Assembly (NCBI RefSeq): GCF_009797935.1
Contig: NZ_VOLC01000017.1
Location: 1 to 64,000 of the forward strand
From: Lunatibacter salilacus
Lineage (GTDB): Bacteria > Bacteroidota > Bacteroidia > Cytophagales > Cyclobacteriaceae
Direction of reading: 5' to 3'
Length of the DNA: 64,000 nucleotides
Numbering within the stretch: the first letter of the stretch is position 1; the number at the start of each line of letters is the position of its first letter. This document shows, piece by piece, positions 18,447 through 27,891 of the stretch. The notes beneath the pieces are model-generated. The model made no database searches, was not told the DNA's origin, and worked only from the letters and a program-made list of their open reading frames with translations. A program made the translations under genes and the position numbers.

Positions 18447-20036
18447 TTAATCCAGCGGTTCATTTTCGAAATCTGTTTCATTAACCCAGCCCGCTTTTGG
18501 GGTATCCCCCTCAAGGTATCTGGAATAAAAATTCGCTGTATTTGGATCTGCATATGGATAACCCTCAAATACTTCTCCCCGTCCAAACATTCTGGGATCC
18601 CCTTCGGCTCTCAACTGATCGAACAATTGCTTTTTTAGCGTTTCTTTTGTGGACTGGTGTTCCGGATGCAGAGAAAGGTTGTTCAGGCATTCCGGATCTG
18701 TTTGCTTAAGGTATAATTCTTCCGTTGGACGTTTGCCAAAATTTCCCGACCAATAAAACGCTGAATCAGCATCCCTTCTCCTGTTTAGTATTACTGTTTT
18801 AGTTGGGCTGCCATCCGTGTTAAGATAGCCTGTTTCTGGATTTCCGGCTGGCCATCGATCTGTTTCAAAATTGTGTAAGTACACGTAATTATCCGTGATA
18901 ATTCCGCGAATGGGATAACCGACATCATTTGGACGCCCCACGTCATGCCGTTCCTGCCCTATAATGACGGCATTTCTGCTTTTCTCTATTCGGCCCGAAA
19001 GGTTGCTTGTAAAGATATTCAATAAACTTCTTCCTGTGATTTCAGGCATTCCGACTTCAGAAGGCTGTATTTCCGCTAATTCAAGTATCGTGGGAGCTAT
19101 GTCAGTAAAGCTGATGAAATCATCCACGTTCCTGCCCGGATGTTTTATTCCATAAGGCCACATCACTGCAAATGGCATATGATGCGACCATTCATAGGCA
19201 TTTCCCTTTACTCTCGGAAATGGCATCCCATTGTCAGAGGTGACTATAATAAGCGTATTTTCAAGTTCTCCCCGCTCTTCTAAAATCTCAATCATCTGCT
19301 GCAGATGCTGGTCGAAATATTCTATTTCCATCGCATAATCCAACATATCATGTCTCACGGAGTCAATATCAGGCCAAAATCCGGGGACAGCATCTATATC
19401 TGTTAATTTCTTCCCGGCCTTATCTACTCCTGACTGAAATTCATAAACCCTATGAGGTTCGGTAGAGCCATACCAAAAGAAGAACGGTTCATCCCCTCTT
19501 TTCTCTTCCAAGAAATCCTCGAAGTTTCTGGCATAATCGTTTGTGCTAATAGCGGTAGTCGGTGGTTCAAGCGAATGCTTCTGAAACCGGGGTCCTGTTA
19601 GTTCTCTGGGTTTACCATCTTTTTCTCCCGGATTTCCCGGTGCCCAGCCCTTACCTGTAAATCCTGTATAGTATCCATTACCTCCCAATACCTCAATAAA
19701 AGACAAGAATTTATTCGGGAAAAAGGGAACATGGTTTGCCGCTTCTTCCAGTTGCCAGGAATTCCTTCCTGTCAGAATTATGGATCTGGACGGGGAACAT
19801 TTTGCATTCGGCGTATAGGCGTTGGTAAACAATATTCCTTCCGCTGCTACCCGATCGAATGCCGGGGTATTTACCCAACTGGTGCCATAGGCTCCCATAT
19901 GGGGAAACGATGCATCATCCGCAATGGCAAACAATATATTCGGCTTTTTATAGGGAGGTTTATCTGTAGATTTACAACTGAATGTTGCACTTAGCAAAAC
20001 TAAAAGACAAACATACAGGTTTTTTTTCATTGACAT
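18447..20036 (-). CDS. lipoprotein sulfatase, S1 family (CSPSR)
   Basis: A 529-residue sulfatase with lipobox LLSATFSC (Cys 21). The formylglycine motif is [12 protein letters not shown] at Cys 80; metal ligands are in [13 protein letters not shown], and [14 protein letters not shown] is the second conserved block. Two ATG codons at 20036 and 20030 are both possible. It is paralogous to the following sulfatase but clearly diverged, so the two probably remove sulfate at different positions or from different sugars. The gene is 24 bases from the formylglycine-generating enzyme gene and adjoins the next sulfatase, indicating one transcript. Confidence 0.92.
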   Translation of the reverse strand: MSMKKNLYVCLLVLLSATFSCKSTDKPPYKKPNILFAIADDASFPHMGAYGTSWVNTPAFDRVAAEGILFTNAYTPNAKCSPSRSIILTGRNSWQLEEAANHVPFFPNKFLSFIEVLGGNGYYTGFTGKGWAPGNPGEKDGKPRELTGPRFQKHSLEPPTTAISTNDYARNFEDFLEEKRGDEPFFFWYGSTEPHRVYEFQSGVDKAGKKLTDIDAVPGFWPDIDSVRHDMLDYAMEIEYFDQHLQQMIEILEERGELENTLIIVTSDNGMPFPRVKGNAYEWSHHMPFAVMWPYGIKHPGRNVDDFISFTDIAPTILELAEIQPSEVGMPEITGRSLLNIFTSNLSGRIEKSRNAVIIGQERHDVGRPNDVGYPIRGIITDNYVYLHNFETDRWPAGNPETGYLNTDGSPTKTVILNRRRDADSAFYWSGNFGKRPTEELYLKQTDPECLNNLSLHPEHQSTKETLKKQLFDQLRAEGDPRMFGRGEVFEGYPYADPNTANFYSRYLEGDTPKAGWVNETDFENEPLD

Positions 20037-20060
20037 GATGGGTTTACTTTATCAGTACGG

Positions 20061-21206
20061 CTACTTTGAGGATACACACCTAAACCCGGTATGTTCCAAT
20101 CCTGTATCTGGTGAAGACTTCATTTTGGCACTTACCCTGTACCCTTCGCAATAGGATACATTGCAGAGGAACGAACCGCCTTTTACAATTCGTTTTGGAA
20201 CAGTGGGTTCCTGAGGGTCGTAGCTGCTGCCTGGCCCTTTGGGATTGACAATCAAATCTTCCTGAATAGTTGCATAGTAATCCTCATGATACCAATCTGC
20301 CGTCCACTCCCATACATTGCCTGCCATGTCATACAACCCGTATGCATTGGGATCAAATGATTTTACGGGTGCCAGACCCAAAAAACCATCCTTTCCTGTA
20401 TCGTTTACCGGAAACTCCCCCTGCCAGATATTGGCTAAAAAACCATCTGTCTCTACAGGTTTGTCTCCCCAGGGAAAAGATTTCCCATCTACTCCTCCCC
20501 TTGCGGCATACTCCCACTCAGCTTCTGTCGGAAGGCGCTTTCCTGCCCATTTGGCATATTCAACCGCATCGTCCCAAGCGATATGCACTACGGGGTAATT
20601 GTCCTTTCCCGATATGCTACTGCCAGGTCCTTGGGGATACCTCCAGTTTGCGCCTTCGGTCCAAGCCCACCACTGCGCTGCGTTTTGCAGCGAAACCTGC
20701 TGGGCCGGAGGATTAAATGTGAGGGAAGCCGCTACAAGTACTTCCTCCGGGGGTTTGGGTGTGCCAGGAGGAAGTTGTTTCTTGATTTCCTCCCAATCCG
20801 GTTTTTGTTCCGCAATGGTTACATACCCCGTAGCCGCTACAAAAGCAGCAAACTGTGCATTGGTAACTTCCGTCTCATCAATCCAAAACCCGTCTACCTT
20901 TACCCGATGGGCGGGAAGTTCATCTTTACGACCACGACCATCGGCGGCGCCGCGGGTATAGGTTCCCCCTTCTATCCAAATCATCCCCTCATGGGAAACT
21001 TCTTTGGAATCTTCGCCCGAATTTTCACGAGCAACTGCATTTGATTGATTTCCAAACCTGTCAGGAATATTATCATGGCACGAAGCTAAATCATCATCAA
21101 TGGCTAATTCTCCAGATTCTCCGATATGTTTTTTGTCAGTACCGCAGGAACTTACCGCCCCTATGATTATTAAGAAGAAAAAGGATTGCAGGACATATTT
21201 TAACAT
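20061..21206 (-). CDS. lipoprotein formylglycine-generating enzyme (sulfatase activator)
   Basis: A 381-residue SUMF1/FGE-fold protein with lipobox IGAVSSC (about Cys 21), so it would act outside the cytoplasm. Family blocks: MIWIEGGTYTRGA, DGFWIDETEVTNAQFAAFV, YPVVHIAWDDAVEYAKWAG, RLPTEAEWEYAARGG, NVWEWTADWY and the terminal GGSFLCNVSYCEGYRVSA. The two cysteines in that last block (about 348 and 353) match the copper-binding pair of true FGEs, which convert the sulfatase Cys to formylglycine with oxygen. Many FGE-fold paralogues lack this pair, so real FGE activity is supported. It lies directly upstream of two CSPSR sulfatases. The uncommon point is its lipoprotein anchor. Confidence 0.9.
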   Translation of the reverse strand: MLKYVLQSFFFLIIIGAVSSCGTDKKHIGESGELAIDDDLASCHDNIPDRFGNQSNAVARENSGEDSKEVSHEGMIWIEGGTYTRGAADGRGRKDELPAHRVKVDGFWIDETEVTNAQFAAFVAATGYVTIAEQKPDWEEIKKQLPPGTPKPPEEVLVAASLTFNPPAQQVSLQNAAQWWAWTEGANWRYPQGPGSSISGKDNYPVVHIAWDDAVEYAKWAGKRLPTEAEWEYAARGGVDGKSFPWGDKPVETDGFLANIWQGEFPVNDTGKDGFLGLAPVKSFDPNAYGLYDMAGNVWEWTADWYHEDYYATIQEDLIVNPKGPGSSYDPQEPTVPKRIVKGGSFLCNVSYCEGYRVSAKMKSSPDTGLEHTGFRCVSSK

Positions 21207-21320
21207 GGTAATTTCCGATTAATTAATTTTTTAAATATAGAAAACAAGACAAAAGAAGCCTACGATTCTGTCAGTTTTTTGATAAGGGCCACAATGAATA
21301 CCTTTAAGGGGCATATAGGC

Positions 21321-23225
21321 TTATAACCACGTTCCCAGAAAATAAGCCATACGACGGTTTACTTCGTCATTTACAGCTTGGGGCTTTATATCCCCTACAT
21401 CAAAGCGATAATTCACGATGGGATGATCCTTAAAAAAAACGAGGCTATTCATTACCTGCAAAATTTCTACAGGGTCCGAACTTTCATTGATAAGTTGGAT
21501 TAATCCCGGGAATGGATCCACTTGAGCATGAATACCCAAATATTCTACTACCCGCCACCTAACAAGTAGACTCTTGTCTTCGGTCATTTCGCCAATTATT
21601 TCCCGTACTTTTTGGTTTTGAGACCTAGCTGTTTGAGCAGTTACGGCCCAGTACCTTACCAACTCATCCGAATCAGATAGGGCACTGATCAAAGCTTGAG
21701 ATGCAGTTTCTGATTGATCTACTGCCAAATGAGACGTGTTCATTAATTTATTTAACCTATCTTTATTTTCCTTTCCAAACCCTACCGGGTTGTTTATGGC
21801 TTCCTTGACCATGACGGATTCGGGAAGAAAACTTAAATCCAATATCTGTTCAGATTTTTGGCTGGAAAGGTCACGTAATGATTTCAGTTTTTCAAAATGA
21901 TCCGGATCCTCAGCTAAATTTTGGGTTTCATGGGGGTCATTTTCCAGGTCGAAGAGCATTTCAGCAGGTTTCCCCAAAAAGAACTGCTCGGTTTCATTTG
22001 AAAGATTTCCCTGCTCAAAGAGTGATCTCCATTCGGCAAAAGCCAACAATTGGTATCGATAGTTATTATGAAGTCCATCGGGATAGTAGGGCTGAAAGCT
22101 TCGTATGTATTTCCATTTTCCCTTACGTACTGACCGCAGCATTTCATATTTCTCATCAAATCTGTCGGCGTATCCATAAGTCTCATCCCGGCTAGAAATC
22201 TCTTCCATGGATAATTCCCGACCTAAAAAAGCTTTTCCGTCCATTTGATCTGGAATAGCCAAACCGGCTAAATGGAGTAAGGTTGGAGCAAAATCAATAA
22301 AACTCACAAATCCCTCCATAGTTTGCGGGATTTGTGAGGGAACGAGATGCCTCCAATTCTCAGGAACCCTTACCACTAATGGAACATGTAGACCAACTTC
22401 ATACAAATACCCTTTGCTTCGGGGAAGAACTCCTCCATGGTCCCCAAAATAAAACACAAAGGTATCCTCCAAAAGTCCGTCCTCGCTAAGTTCGGTCAAC
22501 CGTTTACCAACCCAGTCATCTATTTCTCTTATCTTGTCACGATGGAATGCGGTGGTAAAGCGAAAAGTAGGTGTATCGGGAAAATAGGGAAAAAGGGTTA
22601 CTTCTTGAGGGTTTTCTTTCGTATGGTGGCTTCGCATAAAGTCCTCCTTAAAATGAAGACGACTTTCATGGGATTCCATAAAGGTTTCCTGGTGGAAAAA
22701 GGGCTGGTGGGGGTTATCGCGATTCCTCCAAGAGGCCTGAACGGATGATTCATCCCATACTTCAGGGCTTTCCTCCGCATTGTAATCCTTTTTGTTGTTG
22801 TTGGTTGTATAATATCCCTCCCTCCGCAAATAAACGGGAAACATTTCCAAACCCTCCGGCATTGGTGCGGCTTTCGTTTTTCGGTGATATTGAATGCCAG
22901 TTCGGGGAGCCATGGTGCCTGTGATTAGTGTACTCCTTGCCACAGAGCAAACGGGTGAGTTGGAAAAAGCGTGGGAATATAGCAAACCTTGAGTGGCCAT
23001 AGCTTCTATATGTGGTGTTTCCACCCCGTCAGAGTCAAATAACCGCATAAAATGTTTTGAGTTATCCTCCGAAATTAGCCAAACGAAATTTGGACCTTTA
23101 GTGGGTCCACCGTCCATACTAGCGATTTGCGTGGCATGGGAAAACTGGAAGCTTAAGCCTAAAAAAAAGCCAATGAGAATTCTAAAAAGAGGATTAAACC
23201 GACAAGAAAAGGTTTTTATGTACAT
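21321..23225 (-). CDS. secreted sulfatase with CSVAR motif and HEAT-like C-terminal repeats
   Basis: A 634-residue sulfatase with a signal peptide (FSHATQIAS region). The catalytic-site motif is CSVARSTLITG at Cys 93: position 3 is Val where the consensus C-x-P/A-x-R has Pro or Ala. Other sulfatase marks remain (VWLISEDNSKHFMRLF, FYFGDHGGVLPRSKGYLYE). The last 150 residues are helical pairs such as ELVRYWAVTAQTARSQNQ and SLLVRWRVVEYLGIHA, typical of HEAT repeats. It may bind another protein or polysaccharide through that tail. It sits 114 bases upstream of the FGE gene. Whether the altered motif is converted to formylglycine is open. Confidence 0.87.
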   Translation of the reverse strand: MYIKTFSCRFNPLFRILIGFFLGLSFQFSHATQIASMDGGPTKGPNFVWLISEDNSKHFMRLFDSDGVETPHIEAMATQGLLYSHAFSNSPVCSVARSTLITGTMAPRTGIQYHRKTKAAPMPEGLEMFPVYLRREGYYTTNNNKKDYNAEESPEVWDESSVQASWRNRDNPHQPFFHQETFMESHESRLHFKEDFMRSHHTKENPQEVTLFPYFPDTPTFRFTTAFHRDKIREIDDWVGKRLTELSEDGLLEDTFVFYFGDHGGVLPRSKGYLYEVGLHVPLVVRVPENWRHLVPSQIPQTMEGFVSFIDFAPTLLHLAGLAIPDQMDGKAFLGRELSMEEISSRDETYGYADRFDEKYEMLRSVRKGKWKYIRSFQPYYPDGLHNNYRYQLLAFAEWRSLFEQGNLSNETEQFFLGKPAEMLFDLENDPHETQNLAEDPDHFEKLKSLRDLSSQKSEQILDLSFLPESVMVKEAINNPVGFGKENKDRLNKLMNTSHLAVDQSETASQALISALSDSDELVRYWAVTAQTARSQNQKVREIIGEMTEDKSLLVRWRVVEYLGIHAQVDPFPGLIQLINESSDPVEILQVMNSLVFFKDHPIVNYRFDVGDIKPQAVNDEVNRRMAYFLGTWL

Positions 23226-23332
23226 TATTTCGGGTTTGTTTGTTGAGTATCCAATTGATATGGTAGCATTATCTCAATCAATAAATCATTGAACGTCTTT
23301 ATAACCCATACCTTATACTGTTAAGTGCAATA

Positions 23333-24466
23333 TTATAGTTTGCAGATTGCCACGGCGATTTTGGAGTCGGCTGTTCCATAGTATAAGAACCAGTTTCCTT
23401 TATAGGGCACCATCCCCTCAATAAAACAGACGTGGTTAATTTGCCCATCTATTTCATAGTCCTTTTCGGGAGTTAGGAAATAATTTTCAGACCGATCAAT
23501 TACTTGTGTGGGATCATCCAATGAAAATAACGCTTGGCCGGCAGAATATGCTCCTGAAACTAGGTCAGGATCACCTCCTTCATCTAAATTCATCCCATTG
23601 TAAAGCAATAAGATCCCCTCGTCCCTGATCAATCCAAAGGGACCTGCCTCCACAAGCCTGCTGTCAAACTTTCCAGGCCTAGGTGCTAGGACCGATTTTA
23701 GTCTTCCATTTTCGAGAACAGGCCTCCAATTGATTAAGTCTTGGGAAACAGCCATATAAAGGTCTGTATCTCCAAAATACATCCAGTATTTTCCATTGAT
23801 CTTTTTAGCAATAACCTGATCTCCTTGCTGTTCTCCGACCACTGCTCCTGCTTTGCTCCATGAGTCCTTAAATTCTCCTGTCAGGACTCGGCCGTATTTA
23901 TCCCACGAGATTAAATCATCGGAAATGGCGTACATCAATCTGGCGGTCGTACCATCGTAGGAAGTATAGGTCATGAAATATCTGCCATCATCTGTGGATA
24001 TAACACGAGGGTCCTCTACCCCACCATCCCACTCCAGCGGTTTTAAGCTGTCATTCTCAGGATAGAATATTGGACTAGGACGTTTTGTGAACTGCAACCC
24101 ATCTTCACTTATAGCCAATCCAATGCGCGAGGTACCGTTGTTTGTTCCGATAAAATCCTCAGCTCTATACAATAAATTTATTTTACCGTCTTTGACTACG
24201 GCTGCGGGATTAAATACATCCTTAGCTTCCCAAGCTACTTCTTCATTCAATATGGGACACAAAAAAGTCAAATCTCCCGGCTCCAACACAGGATTTATGC
24301 TGTCAACTTTTACAAATGGTCCTAGGCTCCAAGAATCCAGAGGTTCAGTAGTCTCGTTGTTGGATGTGTGACTGGACTGGCAGGATATTGCCAACCAAGC
24401 AATAACGAATAGACCAATTAAACCACTTAAGAACCCAGGAGTATCAATTTCGGTGAATTTTGGCAT
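23333..24466 (-). CDS. lipoprotein glycoside hydrolase, GH130-like five-bladed propeller
   Basis: A 377-residue protein with a lipobox near residue 29 (IAWLAISC). Family features: FNPAAVVKDGKINLLYRAED, SRIGLAISEDGLQFTKRP, GVEDPRVISTDDGRYFMTYT, and WYFGDTDLYMA-like and HVCFIEGMV blocks. GH130 enzymes act on beta-linked mannosides, as cytoplasmic phosphorylases or as exported hydrolases; lipoprotein export favours hydrolysis. It is 19 bases downstream of the OmpA-like gene and precedes the sulfatase, consistent with one glycan pathway. GH43/GH117-type propellers are the main alternative. Confidence 0.75.
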   Translation of the reverse strand: MPKFTEIDTPGFLSGLIGLFVIAWLAISCQSSHTSNNETTEPLDSWSLGPFVKVDSINPVLEPGDLTFLCPILNEEVAWEAKDVFNPAAVVKDGKINLLYRAEDFIGTNNGTSRIGLAISEDGLQFTKRPSPIFYPENDSLKPLEWDGGVEDPRVISTDDGRYFMTYTSYDGTTARLMYAISDDLISWDKYGRVLTGEFKDSWSKAGAVVGEQQGDQVIAKKINGKYWMYFGDTDLYMAVSQDLINWRPVLENGRLKSVLAPRPGKFDSRLVEAGPFGLIRDEGILLLYNGMNLDEGGDPDLVSGAYSAGQALFSLDDPTQVIDRSENYFLTPEKDYEIDGQINHVCFIEGMVPYKGNWFLYYGTADSKIAVAICKL

Positions 24467-24485
24467 AACGGATTTAGAAAGGAGT

Positions 24486-26072
24486 TTAATTCTCTAAAAC
24501 TACCAATTCTACCCGCCGATTCAAAATTCTACCTGCTTCTGTCCTATTGTCCGCTTTGGGACGGGTTCCGCCATAACCGGCTACCCTAATCCGCTCAAAA
24601 TCCACCCCTTGCTTTACTAGTAAATCCCGAATCTGGGACGCCCTTAGAGTTGATAGCGTTTTATTCAGTTCTACATTTCCCAAATTGTCCGTATGTCCTT
24701 CCAACCCGATTTTGATAGTTGGAGATGAAATGAGAAAATCAGCAAGAGTATTTATATAGCCTATTGAGAGGGAATCTGTTAATTGCGAACTGCTACGCTC
24801 AAATTGAATGACAGACAAATCCAAGCGGCTTCCCGGTTCCACTGGCGTCAAATATTCCTTCGAAAACGGTTGGTTCCAATCAATTTTCAGAGGGATATAA
24901 CCTGGAACACTCATTATCCAAGACCCATCTTCCGCATCAAGAGCGGCATAATCATTGGTCGACAGAATTTCGCCATTAGGTGAAATAACTTTTATGGAGA
25001 AATCATTTACGTGCAGGGAAGCATGATCAATCCAGTATTGTCTTTTTTCTCGTATGGTAAGTGGTGTAGATTCAGCTTTTTCGGGGATTGACGTCGTATC
25101 ACCCAAATTGGGGATCTGTTCGTCGGTGGGCTTAGTGATATTATAAACCTCAGGAATAGGCTGCTTTTTTCCCCTCTGATCTACCGATATTATTTTATTT
25201 ATTTCGGCCGTGATTTCAGATGGAAGGAGAAAAATATCCCCATATCCCTCACTACTGCTCGTGCTTGTGAAAAATGTGTTTCCATTTACCTGGTTTTCCA
25301 TGAAAGAAAGTGTTATACCCTCCTTATCCAAAAAAGTCAGAGGTACAGGCAAGCTCCAATTGCTGAACGTATCATCAAGCCTTAGGGAATAAAACAATTG
25401 ATAACCAGACCCTTGATCTGGTCGGTTAGACGAAAAAAACAATATATTATCCTCTTCTTTATAGAAGGGTGTTAATTCCTGATAGGAAGAATTGATAGTC
25501 GGCCCCAAATTGATGGGCCTAGACCATGAATTGGTTCTGTCATTCCACCTAGTGATGTATAGGTCTTCATTACCATAAGATCCGAAGGACTGCATCGACA
25601 TCAATATCATTTCTCCGTTTTGGCTTAGCCTACCGTTGAAATTTGCGCCAAGGCTTCTCAGGCCGGGAATATTCAAGGCACTATCCATCTGCCAATAACC
25701 CCCATTTAGCTGATACACAAATATGCCATGCATACCTTCATAATGATGGTGAAAAACGTAGGCTGTTTGGTCATCGGGAAAACCGATAATTAGGTCATAG
25801 GAATCGGTGGCAAATTCGTCTACTTTGGCGGGTTCAGAAAATTCTCCCTCAGATACAAGGCTACTTTTCCAAATATCTCCGCTCCCACCATTTCCAGTAT
25901 TTCCAGGCTGTAAAACCCGTGTAAAATATAAATCACCAGACGTATGGATTACTGGATGCAATTCATCGAAGGATGAATTTACGTTAGATACTGGCAGGGG
26001 TACTTGCGCACAAATGGTATTAAAAGCAAAAAAAGCAACTGCAAAAGTCAGCAGTGCTTTTTTAAAAGGCAT
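24486..26072 (-). CDS. OmpA-family protein with N-terminal PD40 propeller
   Basis: A 528-residue exported protein with a signal peptide (FFAFNTICAQVP). Residues 30-300 hold repeated WD40-like PD40 blades (NSSFDELHPVIHTSGDLYFT, NGRLSQNGEMILMSM, LTPFYKEEDNILFFSSNRPD). The C-terminal 110 residues are an OmpA peptidoglycan-binding domain (LEGHTDNLGNVELNKTLSTL, VAGYGGTRPKADN, NRRVELVVL). It would tether a protein or glycan-sensing module to peptidoglycan. The ATG at 26072 is chosen over 26090 because it gives a normal leader. It heads the sulfatase-cluster run, directly after the deoxyhypusine-synthase-like gene. Confidence 0.88.
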   Translation of the reverse strand: MPFKKALLTFAVAFFAFNTICAQVPLPVSNVNSSFDELHPVIHTSGDLYFTRVLQPGNTGNGGSGDIWKSSLVSEGEFSEPAKVDEFATDSYDLIIGFPDDQTAYVFHHHYEGMHGIFVYQLNGGYWQMDSALNIPGLRSLGANFNGRLSQNGEMILMSMQSFGSYGNEDLYITRWNDRTNSWSRPINLGPTINSSYQELTPFYKEEDNILFFSSNRPDQGSGYQLFYSLRLDDTFSNWSLPVPLTFLDKEGITLSFMENQVNGNTFFTSTSSSEGYGDIFLLPSEITAEINKIISVDQRGKKQPIPEVYNITKPTDEQIPNLGDTTSIPEKAESTPLTIREKRQYWIDHASLHVNDFSIKVISPNGEILSTNDYAALDAEDGSWIMSVPGYIPLKIDWNQPFSKEYLTPVEPGSRLDLSVIQFERSSSQLTDSLSIGYINTLADFLISSPTIKIGLEGHTDNLGNVELNKTLSTLRASQIRDLLVKQGVDFERIRVAGYGGTRPKADNRTEAGRILNRRVELVVLEN

Positions 26073-26090
26073 ATAATTAGTTGAGATCAT

Positions 26091-27062
26091 TTATTTTCCC
26101 AAAACGATGGCAAATACCAATGGGGCCACAATGGTAGCATCCGATTCAATAATAAATTTCGGGGTATCCAAACCCAGCTTCCCCCAAGTTATTTTTTCAT
26201 TGGGAACTGCCCCAGAATATGAGCCATAGGAAGTGGTGGAGTCGGATATCTGGCAAAAATAACCCCAAAGCGGAACATTATTTCGCTGTAAATCCTGATG
26301 CAGCATGGGTACGACACAAATGGGGAAATCGCCGGCAATACCGCCACCAATTTGGAAGAAACCGATGGTGCTGTCTTCTTTGGCATTTTCGGTATACCAA
26401 TCCGCAAGGAATATCATGTACTCAATTCCACTTCTAACTGTATGAACATTTTTTATGTCTTGAGATATACAATGTCCCGCATACATATTTCCTAATGTAG
26501 AATCTTCCCATCCTGGAACGATTATCGGCAAATTTTTCTTGGCAGCTTCAAGCAACCAACTGTCTTTTGGGTCTATTTGAAAGGATTCGTCCATTTTACC
26601 TGACAGAAGAATCTTATAGAAGAACTCATGCGGGAAGTAGGATTCTCCTGCCTTATCGGCCCGCTGCCATTCTTCAAGAATGACATCTTCGATCCTTCTC
26701 ATTGCTTCCATTTCTGGAATACAAGTATCCGTCACCCTGTTCATATGCCTTTCCAGTAGTCCCTGTTCCTCTTCGGGGGACAAATCACGGTAATGTGGAA
26801 TCCGTTCGTAATAATTGTGGGCTACCAAATTAAAAACATCCTCCTCCAAATTAGCTCCCGTACAGGTGATGATTTGAACTTTATCTTCCCGGATCATCTC
26901 AGCCAGAGAAATGCCCAATTCCGCTGTGGACATGGCTCCCGCCAACGTAATCATCATTTTGCCGTTGTTGGCTAGGTGGGCATTATACCCTTCCGCCGCA
27001 TCTATCAAAGCTGCTGCGTTAAAGTGACGGTAATTATGTTTTAGAAAATTCGTTATTTCCAT
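26091..27062 (-). CDS. deoxyhypusine-synthase-family protein lacking the catalytic Lys
   Basis: A 323-residue cytoplasmic protein of the deoxyhypusine/homospermidine synthase family: NAHLANNGKMMITLAGAMST, VQIITCTGANLEEDV, SDSTTSYGSYSGAVP, and KITWGKL near the end. Eukaryotic enzymes have GGGVxKHH with the Lys that forms the covalent imine; here the aligned segment reads GGGIAGDFPICVVPM, so that Lys is absent. Bacteria have no eIF5A substrate, so a polyamine reaction is the usual proposal for such proteins. The gene may be transcribed with the downstream OmpA-like gene. The enzymatic reaction is unknown. Confidence 0.85.
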   Translation of the reverse strand: MEITNFLKHNYRHFNAAALIDAAEGYNAHLANNGKMMITLAGAMSTAELGISLAEMIREDKVQIITCTGANLEEDVFNLVAHNYYERIPHYRDLSPEEEQGLLERHMNRVTDTCIPEMEAMRRIEDVILEEWQRADKAGESYFPHEFFYKILLSGKMDESFQIDPKDSWLLEAAKKNLPIIVPGWEDSTLGNMYAGHCISQDIKNVHTVRSGIEYMIFLADWYTENAKEDSTIGFFQIGGGIAGDFPICVVPMLHQDLQRNNVPLWGYFCQISDSTTSYGSYSGAVPNEKITWGKLGLDTPKFIIESDATIVAPLVFAIVLGK

Positions 27063-27112
27063 AAAATTGAAACGTGTTTTACGTAAAATGATTGTTCTTG
27101 AGCGAAATTAAA

Positions 27113-27137
27113 CAAAAAAGCCCGGTGGACCCGGGCT
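27113..27137 (-). terminator. terminator after the OmpH-like gene
   Basis: Stem AGCCCGG / CCGGGCT with a 5-base loop and a six-base T run on the minus strand, 22 bases past the OmpH-like stop codon. Confidence 0.85.
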
Positions 27138-27158
27138 AAATAAATATGATGGAGTCTA

Positions 27159-27803
27159 TTAATTTCCGGAAGGTGCAGGAGTTTCTGGTTTAGGCGTAGT
27201 AGTAGTGCCAGTTCCAGCTTGTTTTTTCTTTAAATCCTCATTGATTCCGGTAACGACAGAACTGGTAATATCCAGCGCATTGTCGGCATACCAAACACCA
27301 CCACCCCTTGTATAAGAAAGGATCATTTCAAGATCATTTTCTTTGGCATAATCTTTAAGATAGGCTTGGATCATGTCATAAACCTCATTATACAACCTGT
27401 TTTCGTCTGCGGAAAGCTCCTGCATTACATTATCACGATAAGTGACCAGATTTCTCTCCTTTTGAACTAATTCTTCTTCTTTGGCACGAGCCTGGTTGAT
27501 GGTCATGGTGTTTGCTGAGCTTTGGAAGTTTGTCACCTCTTGTTCAAATCCCCTGGCCCTTGAAGCTAACTCACCTTCATATTTCTTGCCCTTTTCGGCA
27601 ATTTCTTCTGATTTAGCGATGAAGAAATCAAATTTATTGATCACGCTGTCTGTTTGGATATAGGCTATCTTCAAATCGGTTATGTTTATTTCACCACTTC
27701 CGCTTTCAGCACCACCTTCAGAGGGGCTAGACGAGTTATCACAGGCAGCAAAAAGCACACCTGTCAACCCTAAAATTGCAATAACGTTACTAAATTTTTT
27801 CAC
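27159..27803 (-). CDS. OmpH/Skp-family periplasmic chaperone lipoprotein
   Basis: A 214-residue protein with a lipobox at about 20 (GVLFAACDNSS), then KIAYIQTDSVINKFDFF, the typical start of OmpH/Skp domains, and a long charged coiled coil (about 60-150). The conserved LEMILSYTRGGGVWYAD segment follows, then a Thr/Pro-rich tail. Skp-like proteins hold unfolded outer-membrane proteins in the periplasm. The lipid anchor is typical of Bacteroidota versions. It has its own terminator and is likely monocistronic. Confidence 0.9.
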   Translation of the reverse strand: MKKFSNVIAILGLTGVLFAACDNSSSPSEGGAESGSGEINITDLKIAYIQTDSVINKFDFFIAKSEEIAEKGKKYEGELASRARGFEQEVTNFQSSANTMTINQARAKEEELVQKERNLVTYRDNVMQELSADENRLYNEVYDMIQAYLKDYAKENDLEMILSYTRGGGVWYADNALDITSSVVTGINEDLKKKQAGTGTTTTPKPETPAPSGN

Positions 27804-27891
27804 TTCTCTTTTTTAAATTGTCTTAGTGCGCAAATATAAACAAACTTATGTTTGTTCAAATTGAATTGCAGACTTAAACTGTTAAAAATGT

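Noticed and set aside
7240-23300. Many open frames opposite the long minus-strand genes
   Set aside because: They are mirror frames of well-supported genes and have no domains of their own.
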